22,639 nucleotides of DNA from NCBI GenBank assembly GCA_049317725.1, contig JBMOHS010000046.1, positions 1 to 22,639 of the forward strand, given 5' to 3'. This DNA comes from CAIOZW01 sp049317725. Its GTDB lineage: Bacteria > Acidobacteriota > Blastocatellia > RBC074. Every line of letters starts with the position of its first letter. The stretch's first letter is position 1. The notes under the pieces were generated by a model, which was not told where the DNA came from, ran no database searches, and saw only the letters and a list, made by a program, of their open reading frames with translations. A program made the position numbers and the translations under genes. This document shows positions 1-6,676 of the stretch, piece after piece.

Positions 1-253
1 GAGGAAAATCAGAAAGTGGACCAAGCCGACCAGAGACCGATGTCAGAACGGAAGAGATGATTGCTTGTTGGCTCGGCCCACTTCCCAACCTTCTTCTCCG
101 TGAGTAATTACCCCGGAGTTTGCTGCCATCGATTTTCTCGATTTGGCGAATCTGGTAGACTGCCGAACTTACCGATCAGATCACTTCAATTGGAGAGCAG
201 CGGTGGGAAGCGCCCGGGATGGGACCCACCGAGGAAGGGTGCAGAGAAGACGT
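1..253. other. Gene-free leader upstream of glycyl-tRNA synthetase
   Basis: No convincing coding region. An open frame runs into glyQS from 143, but its first 37 codons resemble no synthetase N-terminus, so I treat them as untranslated. Two small inverted repeats are visible: ATCGA/TCGAT with a 5-nt loop around 129-143, and GGTGGG (202-207) with CCCACC (225-230), the latter ending just before a purine-rich Shine-Dalgarno-like stretch at 231-239. I see no T-box consensus and no clear -35/-10 pair. Confidence 0.5.
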
Positions 254-1954
254 ATGGCCGCGACGAGCATGGAGAAGATCGTCAGCTTGTGCAAGCGACG
301 AGGGTTCATTTTTGCCAACTCAGAGATCTACGGGGGAATCGGATCGACTTGGGATTACGGTCCTCTCGGGGTGGAGTTGAAGAACAACGTCATGCGGGCG
401 TGGTGGCGTTCCGTGGTCTATGATCGAGAGGATATGGAGGGCCTCGATGCCGCAATCCTCATGAACCGCCTCGTCTGGCGCTATTCCGGCCACGAGGCAA
501 CCTTCTCGGATCCCCTCGTCGATTGCCGGAATTGTGGAAAGCGAAGCCGGGCGGACCATCTCGTCGATGGTCGATGCGGGGGGTGTGGATCGACCAACCT
601 GACCGAGCCGCGCAACTTCAATCTGATGTTTCGGACGACGGTTGGTCCGGTCGAGAGTGACGACAACCTCGCCTATCTCCGCCCGGAGACGGCGCAAGGC
701 ATCTTCGTCAACTTTCAGAACGTGCAGCAGACGACCCGTCGCAAACTGCCCTTTGGGATCGCCCAGATCGGCAAGGCTTTCCGGAACGAGATCACGCCCG
801 GGAACTTCACCTTCCGCACGCGCGAGTTCGAGCAGATGGAGATCGAGTACTTTTGCAAGCCACCGCAGTACTTGCAACCGGGAGAGAAGGACGACGAGCA
901 GCTCCACGCCGAGTGGGTCGAACAGCGCTTTCAGTGGTACATCGGGCTCGGGCTCGCCCCTGAGAGGTTGCGGAAGCGGGATCAGCTCCAGGAGGAGCTG
1001 GCCCATTACGCCAAGGCGACGGTCGACATCGAGTACCTCTTCCCCGGATCGCTCGGGTTCAGCGAGCTGGAGGGAGTGGCCAACCGCCAGGACTATGACC
1101 TGACGGCACACAGCCGCGAGGTCCCCCCAGAGGACCTGACCCGTCTCAAGCTCCAGCCGAATACGGACAGCACGGCTCGGCTCGACTACTTCGACGATCA
1201 GTACGCCGATCCGACCACGGGAAAGAAAGGGGCCCGCTACATCCCCTACGTCATCGAGCCCTCGGCCGGGGCGACCCGCGCGACCCTTGCTTTTCTCTGC
1301 GAGGCCTATGACGAAGAGGTCATCGGCACGCCGAAACCCGAGGAGCTCGCTCCGCTTCGCGAAGCGATCGCGGCTGCCAGCAAGAGCTTGGCCAAGAAGG
1401 TCAGCGAAGCCGAGAAGGCCCTCCAGAAGGGAGGAGCACCCGGGGAGGGGCCGACGCTGGCCCAACTGACCCTCATCCACGACCGGCTCAGTGAGGCCGA
1501 GTCATCCCTGCCGGCCTCGCTTCTGGTCGTTGAGGAGGCGTGTGCTCTCCCTGGGGCTGACCGGATCGAGCTTCTCAAAAAAGTCCGTCAGGCAGTCAGT
1601 CGGTTGACCGATGAGTACACCCGGGTCGTCCTGCGGCTCCATCCCCAACTCGCCCCGATCAAGGTCGCCGTCTTTCCGCTCAAGAAGAATGAGCCGTCGA
1701 TCGTCTCCCTCGCCCGCGAGATCAAGCAGATGCTCCAGCCCGTGCTGCGAACCGTCTACGACGACAGCGCCGGGATCGGCAAGCTCTATCGCCGTCAGGA
1801 TGAGATCGGGACCCCCTTCTGCGTGACGGTCGATTACCAGTCTCTGACGGATCGGACAGTGACGGTGCGGGAGCGGGATTCGATGCAGCAGGTAAGGGTC
1901 GCCGTCGACGATCTCGAGGTCTCGCTCTTGCGGCGGGTCCGGAGCGGGCAATGA
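254..1954 (+). CDS. glyQS: Glycyl-tRNA synthetase, class II homodimeric type
   Basis: Charges tRNA-Gly with glycine in the cytosol using ATP. The 566-residue product carries class II hallmarks: motif 2 around FRNEITPGNFTFRTREFEQ, motif 3 around EPSAGATRATLAFL (residues about 335-348), and a C-terminal anticodon-binding domain beginning near LRLHPQLAPIKVAVFPL. A four-cysteine, zinc-finger-like segment (CRNCGK then CGGCGS) lies in the N-terminal half. The start is placed at ATG 254, which gives an N-terminus close to known enzymes (MEKIVSLCKRRGFIF follows five residues later). ATG 269 is an alternative; the open frame extends to 143 without family resemblance. The protein is odd in having about 95 extra residues (about 357-452) between motif 3 and the anticodon domain, where relatives have a short loop. 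The stop overlaps the uppP start as ATGA, so the two are probably translationally coupled. Function is secure; the insert's role is unknown. Confidence 0.96.
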   Translation: MAATSMEKIVSLCKRRGFIFANSEIYGGIGSTWDYGPLGVELKNNVMRAWWRSVVYDREDMEGLDAAILMNRLVWRYSGHEATFSDPLVDCRNCGKRSRADHLVDGRCGGCGSTNLTEPRNFNLMFRTTVGPVESDDNLAYLRPETAQGIFVNFQNVQQTTRRKLPFGIAQIGKAFRNEITPGNFTFRTREFEQMEIEYFCKPPQYLQPGEKDDEQLHAEWVEQRFQWYIGLGLAPERLRKRDQLQEELAHYAKATVDIEYLFPGSLGFSELEGVANRQDYDLTAHSREVPPEDLTRLKLQPNTDSTARLDYFDDQYADPTTGKKGARYIPYVIEPSAGATRATLAFLCEAYDEEVIGTPKPEELAPLREAIAAASKSLAKKVSEAEKALQKGGAPGEGPTLAQLTLIHDRLSEAESSLPASLLVVEEACALPGADRIELLKKVRQAVSRLTDEYTRVVLRLHPQLAPIKVAVFPLKKNEPSIVSLAREIKQMLQPVLRTVYDDSAGIGKLYRRQDEIGTPFCVTVDYQSLTDRTVTVRERDSMQQVRVAVDDLEVSLLRRVRSGQ

Positions 1955-2817
1955 ATCTGTCACAGGCCATTCTGCTCGGCATTCTCCAGGGGCTGACCGA
2001 GTTCATTCCGATCAGCAGCAGTGGCCACCTCATCCTCGCGGAAAAGATGATGGGGCTCGACCGGCAGATGAGCGCCCAACAGATCACGGCCTTCATCGCC
2101 GTCATGCAGCTTGGCACGCTGCTCGCTGTCGTGACCTACTTTGCGCGGGACGTGGTTGAGATCTCGCTCGGCTTTCTGCGCGGGACTTGGTGGCAGCTGC
2201 TGGGGAAGGGAGATCCGGCGTCGCGGGCCTCTTCCAGGATGGGCCGGATGGGCCAGATGGGCCAGATGGGGTGGCTGATTATTCTCGGAACGGTTCCAAT
2301 CGGGGTCGTCGGGATCTTGGCGAAGCGGTTGATTGAAGGGGAGGAGACCAAGAACCCCCTGCTGATCGGGACCAGCCTGATCGTCTGGGCGGGACTCCTC
2401 TGGCTGGCGGACCGGTTTGGGCGACAGCGGCTGGAGATGGCCGATCTCGGCTGGAGACAGGCGCTGATCGTCGGAGTCGCGCAGGTCTTTGCTCTCATTC
2501 CGGGTTCTTCCAGGTCGGGAACGACCATCACCGGCGCCCTCTTCGCCGGGATGAGCCGCGAGACCGCCGCCCGCTTCTCGTTTCTTCTCTCGATCCCCGC
2601 GATCGGGGCGAGCGGGCTCATCGAGCTTGGCGAGGCCACTCACTTGCTCGATGAGGCGCATCGGCTGCACCTCTTCATCGCCACTGCCGTCTCTGCGGTG
2701 GTGGGCTATGCGAGCATCGCTTTCCTGCTCAACTACCTGCGCCAGCATACGACGACGATCTTTGTCGTCTACCGCCTGCTGCTCGGGCTCGTCGTGCTGA
2801 TCGTTGCTTCCCGCTGA
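1951..2817 (+). CDS. uppP: Undecaprenyl-diphosphatase UppP (BacA family)
   Basis: Integral membrane enzyme that removes a phosphate from undecaprenyl pyrophosphate, regenerating the lipid carrier for peptidoglycan and other envelope polymers; overproduction in relatives gives bacitracin resistance. The 288-residue product has the two signature motifs: an N-terminal GLTEFIPISSSGHL (residues about 14-27) and a central PGSSRSGTTITGALFAG, plus several hydrophobic helices. Length is normal. The start overlaps the glyQS stop by 4 bp (ATGA), so expression probably depends on that gene. A four-copy 9-bp in-frame repeat encodes RMGRMGQMGQMG in the loop before the helix WLIILGTVPIGVVG, a position where UppP loops vary. 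Its last 49 bp overlap the 3' end of the convergent nrtR gene. Confidence 0.96.
   Translation: MNLSQAILLGILQGLTEFIPISSSGHLILAEKMMGLDRQMSAQQITAFIAVMQLGTLLAVVTYFARDVVEISLGFLRGTWWQLLGKGDPASRASSRMGRMGQMGQMGWLIILGTVPIGVVGILAKRLIEGEETKNPLLIGTSLIVWAGLLWLADRFGRQRLEMADLGWRQALIVGVAQVFALIPGSSRSGTTITGALFAGMSRETAARFSFLLSIPAIGASGLIELGEATHLLDEAHRLHLFIATAVSAVVGYASIAFLLNYLRQHTTTIFVVYRLLLGLVVLIVASR
2236..2271 (+). repeat. Four-copy 9-bp in-frame tandem repeat in uppP
   Basis: Four consecutive 9-bp units (AGGATGGGC, CGGATGGGC, CAGATGGGC, CAGATGGGG) read in frame as (R/Q)MG. Copy-number change would add or remove three residues without breaking the frame. The coding strand has four runs of at least three G separated by 6-nt loops, which satisfies the usual G-quadruplex pattern. 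Confidence 0.85.
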
Positions 2818-3491
2818 TGAGGAGAATCTCCCACCTCCCTTTTCTGAAAGGAGTAGAGGCGGGCGGGGCGGTGGGCTCCGACGCTCCGGCTCTCCTTCAG
2901 CTCACGGATCAATCCTTGTGCGAGGATCCGTTTGCGAAAGTTCCGCTTATCGACCGGCCGTTGCAGGATGATCTCATAGACGCGCTGCAGCTCGGAGAGG
3001 GTAAACTTGGCGGGGAGGAGTTCATACCCGACCGTCGTCCATTCGATCTTGTTGCGCAGACGCCAGACAGCATATTCGAGGATCCGTTGGTGGTCAAAGG
3101 CGAGGCGGGCACCGAGCTGCGGATCGAAGACGGGGTGCCAAGCGGCATCGGCTGCATCCGAAGCGGCGTGGATGCGCTGCCGGTCTGCGTCGATGAGGGC
3201 GAAGTAGGCAACGCTGATGACGCGCCCTCTCGGATCCCGCCCCGGTTCTCCGAAGGTGTAGAGCTGCTCGAGGTAGATCTGGGTTACGCCGACCTCCTCG
3301 CGCAGTTCGCGGGTGGCGGCCTCGTCGAGCGACTCATCGATCTCGACGAAGCCCCCAGGCAGCGCCCACTGGCCAAGAAAGGGCTCCGCCCCCCGACGAA
3401 TCAGGAGAACCTGCAAGGTATCTTCCGCGATCGTGAAGATGACCAGGTCGACGGTCACAGAGGGTTTGGGGTAGGCTTCTTGACTGCTCAT
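2769..3491 (-). CDS. nrtR: NrtR-type regulator: Nudix domain plus C-terminal winged helix
   Basis: A 240-residue protein with an N-terminal Nudix fold and a C-terminal region (about 150-225, WTTVGYELLPAKFTLSELQ onward) typical of the NrtR family, transcriptional repressors of NAD metabolism that respond to ADP-ribose. The Nudix box GX5EX7REUXEEXGU is complete: G47, E53, R61, E62, E65, E66, G68. Hydrolase activity on ADP-ribose or a related nucleotide is therefore possible, whereas several studied NrtR proteins have degenerate boxes. It is the last gene of the pncB-pncA-nrtR operon; its ATG overlaps the pncA stop (ATGA) with only a poor Shine-Dalgarno, fitting translational coupling. A matching operator lies before pncB. 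The alternative is a plain ADP-ribose pyrophosphatase, but the extra C-terminal domain and the neighbours favour NrtR. The 3' end overlaps uppP by 49 bp tail to tail. Confidence 0.9.
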   Translation of the reverse strand: MSSQEAYPKPSVTVDLVIFTIAEDTLQVLLIRRGAEPFLGQWALPGGFVEIDESLDEAATRELREEVGVTQIYLEQLYTFGEPGRDPRGRVISVAYFALIDADRQRIHAASDAADAAWHPVFDPQLGARLAFDHQRILEYAVWRLRNKIEWTTVGYELLPAKFTLSELQRVYEIILQRPVDKRNFRKRILAQGLIRELKESRSVGAHRPARLYSFQKREVGDSPHQREATISTTSPSSRR

Positions 3492-4138
3492 CTTGATTCT
3501 GTCGTGTCAGGCGAGGCGAGCTCCGCGAGGATCTCCCCGGTGGTTGTCCACAAGATGCCCGCCTCCTCCCACTCCTTGATGGTCCGGGCCGTGCTCTCCT
3601 CCGCGACCCCACCGATCGCGTCAGCGACCACGCGGACTTTCGCGCCGGCGCTGACCAGCCCAAGGACACAGGCGCGTACGCAGTAGTCGGTCGCGACTCC
3701 AAAGACAACGCACGTCTCCCCTTGAAATGCTCCCCGTTGGCGCATCCCGTCGAGCCAGTGGTTCGAGAAGAGATCGAACGCCTTCTTCCGCACGACATAG
3801 TGATGGCCCGGCTCCAAGCGAGAAATCTCGAGGGGCTCGCCCCCGCCCCCGGAGCCGAACGTTGCATCGACGGGAATCTCGTGCCGCGGCAGATCGGGCA
3901 GCGCTTCAAAGATCCGCTCCGCGCCAAGGGTTCCTTCAAGGCAGTGCGGCGGGAACTGCGCGAACTCTGGATCCCCGGGTTCGTGCGCACAGCGGGAAGA
4001 GATGGTCGTGATCCGATGGGTCTGCGCCGCCCCGAGCAGCTGCCCGATTGCCCCGTGCAGGGAGATTGCCTCCGGAACGTAGAGGGCACCGTCCGGCTCC
4101 AGAAAATCGACCTGGGTATCGATATCAAAGAAGATCAC
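3488..4138 (-). CDS. pncA: Nicotinamidase (isochorismatase-like hydrolase)
   Basis: Hydrolyses nicotinamide to nicotinate and ammonia, feeding the Preiss-Handler route through the PncB enzyme encoded just upstream. The start is a GTG at 4138 that overlaps the pncB stop as GTGA and has a strong AGGAGGT 5 nt away; an open frame runs further upstream but is only antisense to pncB. The 216-residue protein shows the expected catalytic triad: D7 in DIDTQVDF, K118 or K119 in VVRKKAFDLF, and C153 in VATDYCVRACVLGL. FPPHCLEGTLGAE (H65) matches the conserved metal-binding histidine region. The usual DxH metal pair reads C50-A-H52 here, so one aspartate ligand seems replaced by cysteine. Related isochorismatase-family hydrolases cannot be fully excluded by sequence alone, but operon context makes nicotinamidase very likely. 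Confidence 0.92.
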   Translation of the reverse strand: MIFFDIDTQVDFLEPDGALYVPEAISLHGAIGQLLGAAQTHRITTISSRCAHEPGDPEFAQFPPHCLEGTLGAERIFEALPDLPRHEIPVDATFGSGGGGEPLEISRLEPGHHYVVRKKAFDLFSNHWLDGMRQRGAFQGETCVVFGVATDYCVRACVLGLVSAGAKVRVVADAIGGVAEESTARTIKEWEEAGILWTTTGEILAELASPDTTESR

Positions 4139-5532
4139 CGGCCACCTCCTGTCTCTTCTGCGCTCGCTCCGAGAGGGGGGGCACCTTGCTGGGCTCCCAG
4201 CAGCTCCTCTTCGAGGCGGCTTCGTTCCGCTTCCAGCCAGGGGCTGAACCGAACTGGGAATGTGGCAGGGGCTTGCCGCCGCTTGACTGCTGGGGGCAGC
4301 TGGGACAACTGCTTGCGTGCCCAGTCCTGGATCTCGGGGAGGCTGGGCAGCGGGCTGACCGGTCGCCCCTCGACCATGACCTGCTTCAGCAGCGGCGTCC
4401 CTGGAATCTCTTTCTCGTCCATTCCACCCACCACATCCTCTGTCCAATGGCCTTGCTCGTCGGTCTGGCGCCAGATCTGCTTGCGTAGCGGATAGGTCGC
4501 CTTCTCCCGGCTCAGCTTCATCTTCGGCATTGCGTGATCGTTGCTTTGGATCTCGACCAACTTGTAGACCCCACCGAGGGCTGGCTCATCGCGCGAAGTC
4601 GACAGCTCCGTTCCCACTCCAAAGAGGTCGATCGGGGCACCTGCCTCGACCAGTCTCGCAATCGTCTCTTCGTTCAAATCCCCGCTCGCCATGATCCGGG
4701 TCGACGGCATGCCCGCCTGATCAAGGATCGCCCGCACCTCGACGGACAACTCGCCCAGATCCCCGCTATCGAGCCGTACTCCGTGCAGCGAAGGGCCAAA
4801 CTCCGTCGCCAAGTGTGCCGCCCGAATCGTATCGTACGTGTCGAGCAGCAGGGTCGTCTGCTCCCCAAAGACGTCGAAAAAGGCCCGAAAGGCATCGATC
4901 TCTTGTGCAAAGGCCATGGTAAAGGAGTGGGCGGCCGTTCCGTAGACAGGGATCCCGAATCGATACCCTGCCTCGACATTCGAGGTCCCGACACACCCCC
5001 CAATCCAGGCTGCCCGTGCCGCCAAGACCGCCGCCTCGAATCCATGGCACCGCCGCGCCCCAAACTCCAGGATGGAACGCCCACCTGCCGCCTCCACCAT
5101 CCGGGCGGCCTTCGTCGCGATCGAGGTCTGGAAGTTGATGGTCGCCAGCAGGTAGGTCTCGACCATCTGCGCCTCGATCAAGGGGGCGGTGACCCGCAGG
5201 ATCGGCTCTCCCGCAAAGACCACCGTTCCCTCCGGCACGGCCCAGACATCCCCTCCAAACCGGATCTCTTCCAGATAGTCGAAATACTCCCGCTCCACTC
5301 CTGCGAAGATTGGCAGCCCTCGCAGATAGTCCGTCTCTTCCCTCGTGAAGCGCAGCTCGCAGAGATACTCGAGTGCTTGTGCCAATCCTGCCGTTACCAA
5401 GTACGAGCGCCGCTCCGGTAAGCGCCTGACGAAGAGTTCAAAGGTTGCCAACCCCGTCTTTTGAGATCGCCAGTATGCCGCCCCCATTGTCAGTTGATAC
5501 AGATCCGTCGATAACCCGACCCTCCTCCCCAT
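4135..5532 (-). CDS. pncB: Nicotinate phosphoribosyltransferase
   Basis: Couples nicotinate and PRPP, with ATP, to give nicotinate mononucleotide, the committed step of NAD salvage in the cytosol. The 465-residue protein has family landmarks in order: STDLYQLTMGAAYW near the N-terminus, EFGARRCHG (about 156-164), GTAAHSF with H202, the histidine position phosphorylated in studied enzymes, GVRLDSGDLGE (about 251-261), then ASGDLNEE and FGVGTEL. It is first in the operon; AGGAG lies about 8 nt before the ATG at 5532. The stop overlaps the pncA start by 4 bp. A palindrome at 5561-5579, 28 bp upstream of the start codon, is a probable NrtR operator, and a TTGACT -35-like hexamer lies just beyond it. 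Function is secure. Confidence 0.96.
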   Translation of the reverse strand: MGRRVGLSTDLYQLTMGAAYWRSQKTGLATFELFVRRLPERRSYLVTAGLAQALEYLCELRFTREETDYLRGLPIFAGVEREYFDYLEEIRFGGDVWAVPEGTVVFAGEPILRVTAPLIEAQMVETYLLATINFQTSIATKAARMVEAAGGRSILEFGARRCHGFEAAVLAARAAWIGGCVGTSNVEAGYRFGIPVYGTAAHSFTMAFAQEIDAFRAFFDVFGEQTTLLLDTYDTIRAAHLATEFGPSLHGVRLDSGDLGELSVEVRAILDQAGMPSTRIMASGDLNEETIARLVEAGAPIDLFGVGTELSTSRDEPALGGVYKLVEIQSNDHAMPKMKLSREKATYPLRKQIWRQTDEQGHWTEDVVGGMDEKEIPGTPLLKQVMVEGRPVSPLPSLPEIQDWARKQLSQLPPAVKRRQAPATFPVRFSPWLEAERSRLEEELLGAQQGAPPLGASAEETGGGR

Positions 5533-5560
5533 TCTCTTCTCCTCTCTCGTTTGCCCCGCT

Positions 5561-5579
5561 TAGTGTTTTCAGTACACTA
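5561..5579 (-). promoter_or_regulatory. Probable NrtR operator in front of pncB
   Basis: Perfect inverted repeat TAGTGT-N7-ACACTA, 19 bp. It contains GT-N7-AC (GT at 5565-5566, AC at 5574-5575), the core reported for NrtR sites in many bacteria. A -35-like hexamer for the minus strand (TTGACT, complement of 5590-5595) lies upstream, so the -10 region would fall inside the palindrome and a bound repressor would block transcription of pncB-pncA-nrtR. Confidence 0.8.
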
Positions 5580-5589
5580 TGTGCAGCGT

Positions 5590-5620
5590 AGTCAAGGGGA
5601 GAGGGAGGTGTCAAGGGGGC
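5590..5620 (-). promoter_or_regulatory. Two TTGAC elements upstream of the pncB operator
   Basis: On the minus strand CCCCTTGACT and CCCCTTGACA occur 20 bp apart. The proximal TTGACT (5590-5595) is placed to act as -35 for pncB, but no good -10 is present at 16-18 nt, so the promoter call is tentative. Confidence 0.4.
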
Positions 5621-5731
5621 AAGTGGAACTTGTGGGAGTGTCTTGGCGTATCAGACAAGGTGCGTGGAGAGACGGATAGGAGAATGGCATCCACATTGGG
5701 AAGCGGGAGGCGGGATCGAGAGGAGATCAGC

Positions 5732-6676
5732 ATGGGAAAGGACGAGAGAAAGGATCCGTGGCAGCAGTTGCGGGAGGCGGCGCAGCGGAAGGCGGCGGAG
5801 CTTGAGACAGAATTGGGTGCAGGGATTGAACGAGCGGGAGAGGTGGTGCGAGGAGTCGCCTCGACGGCACGGGCGGAGGTCTCCCGCGTTGAGGCGGAGT
5901 ATCGGGTAACGGAGCAGATCCGGGAGGTGGTGTCGGAGGTCGGTGGAAAGGCCGAGGCACAGCGCGAGCAGTTTGAGCAGACCGCTCGTGACATTCTGGG
6001 GGCTGCCAGAAGCTACTATGAGGGGGCGGAGCGTGCCGCAGCCACCTCGACCCGCTTGGCTAACGCTGGGGTGGCGACAGCGGATGCGATCGGCCGGGCC
6101 CGCGCTTGGTTCCGGGAGAATCCCGGCAAGGCGACGGTCCTCTCCCTCTCGATGCTGGCCGGTGCCCGTGCGGGGGCCGCCCTTCCCGCCCTCGGTGTGA
6201 CCATTCTCGGAACGGGTGGAGCGGGGCATTGGCTCTTTCACAGTGCCCTTCCCATCGTCGGGTTGCGCCCCTTGGCCCGTCAAATGGAGCGACGTCTGGA
6301 GGCACAGCGGGAACTGCTGCGCCATGGTGATCTGGAGCAGGCGGAGCGGGAACGGATCGAACTGGAACGGGACCTCCTGCGCTATGTCGGGGCCCCACTT
6401 CTCGGCGCTTTCAGCGTCGCCGCTGGGGCGACCATGATCGGGGCCGCCTTCAGTGGCGCGACCGCGACTGGCGCTCCCATCAGCCTCCTCCTCGGCCCAA
6501 CCCCTCTTCTCCACGCCGTCTGGTTCTTTGCCAATGGCGTCATCTGCATTCGCGAGGGCTACGATTTCTTCATGATTGCCTTGGCTGAGGAGGAGGAGGT
6601 CGTCCGCTTGGTGCGGGAGATCAAGGGGTTGCTTCCCCCTGCCACCCCTGCCACCCCTGCCACCCCTGCGAGTTAG
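5732..6676 (+). CDS. Coiled-coil and hydrophobic-segment protein of unknown function
   Basis: I do not recognise this family. The 314-residue protein begins at ATG 5732, 6 nt after AGGAG; an open frame reaches back to 5579 but lacks a ribosome site and overlaps the pncB operator region. Residues about 10-125 are a long charged, alanine- and glutamate-rich helical stretch, probably coiled coil. Residues 133-175 are small-residue-rich and hydrophobic (VLSLSMLAGARAGAALPALG). Residues 178-217 are a second charged helix (ARQMERRLEAQRELL). Residues 218-283 are again hydrophobic (APLLGAFSVAAGATMIG, LLHAVWFFANGVICI), so membrane association is plausible. There is no signal peptide. The tail is PATPATPATPAS from a 9-bp repeat. 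The stop overlaps the convergent pdxH stop by 4 bp. It is divergent from pncB and shares its regulatory region, which may or may not mean shared control. Confidence 0.8.
   Translation: MGKDERKDPWQQLREAAQRKAAELETELGAGIERAGEVVRGVASTARAEVSRVEAEYRVTEQIREVVSEVGGKAEAQREQFEQTARDILGAARSYYEGAERAAATSTRLANAGVATADAIGRARAWFRENPGKATVLSLSMLAGARAGAALPALGVTILGTGGAGHWLFHSALPIVGLRPLARQMERRLEAQRELLRHGDLEQAERERIELERDLLRYVGAPLLGAFSVAAGATMIGAAFSGATATGAPISLLLGPTPLLHAVWFFANGVICIREGYDFFMIALAEEEEVVRLVREIKGLLPPATPATPATPAS
6638..6670 (-). repeat. 9-bp tandem repeat at the gene tail, G-quadruplex motif on minus strand
   Basis: Three complete CCTGCCACC units plus a partial one encode PAT repeats at the C-terminus of the unknown protein. 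On the minus strand this reads as four GGGG runs with 5-nt TGGCA loops, a strong G-quadruplex pattern that begins a few bases after the pdxH stop codon, so it would sit in the pdxH 3' untranslated RNA. Confidence 0.85.

Noticed and set aside
202..230. GGTGGG/CCCACC hairpin as a T-box leader of glyQS
   Set aside because: The T-box core consensus and specifier stem are not recognisable, and no terminator/antiterminator pair is visible.
143..253. N-terminal extension of glyQS
   Set aside because: The 37 extra residues lack resemblance to any synthetase and the start has no ribosome site.
320..1480. 386-codon open frame on the minus strand opposite glyQS
   Set aside because: Antisense shadow of a clear synthetase gene in GC-rich DNA; the translation has no family resemblance.
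4139..4447. N-terminal extension of pncA
   Set aside because: The extension lies antisense to nothing useful and inside pncB in another frame; the GTG at 4138 with AGGAGGT gives the correct family N-terminus.
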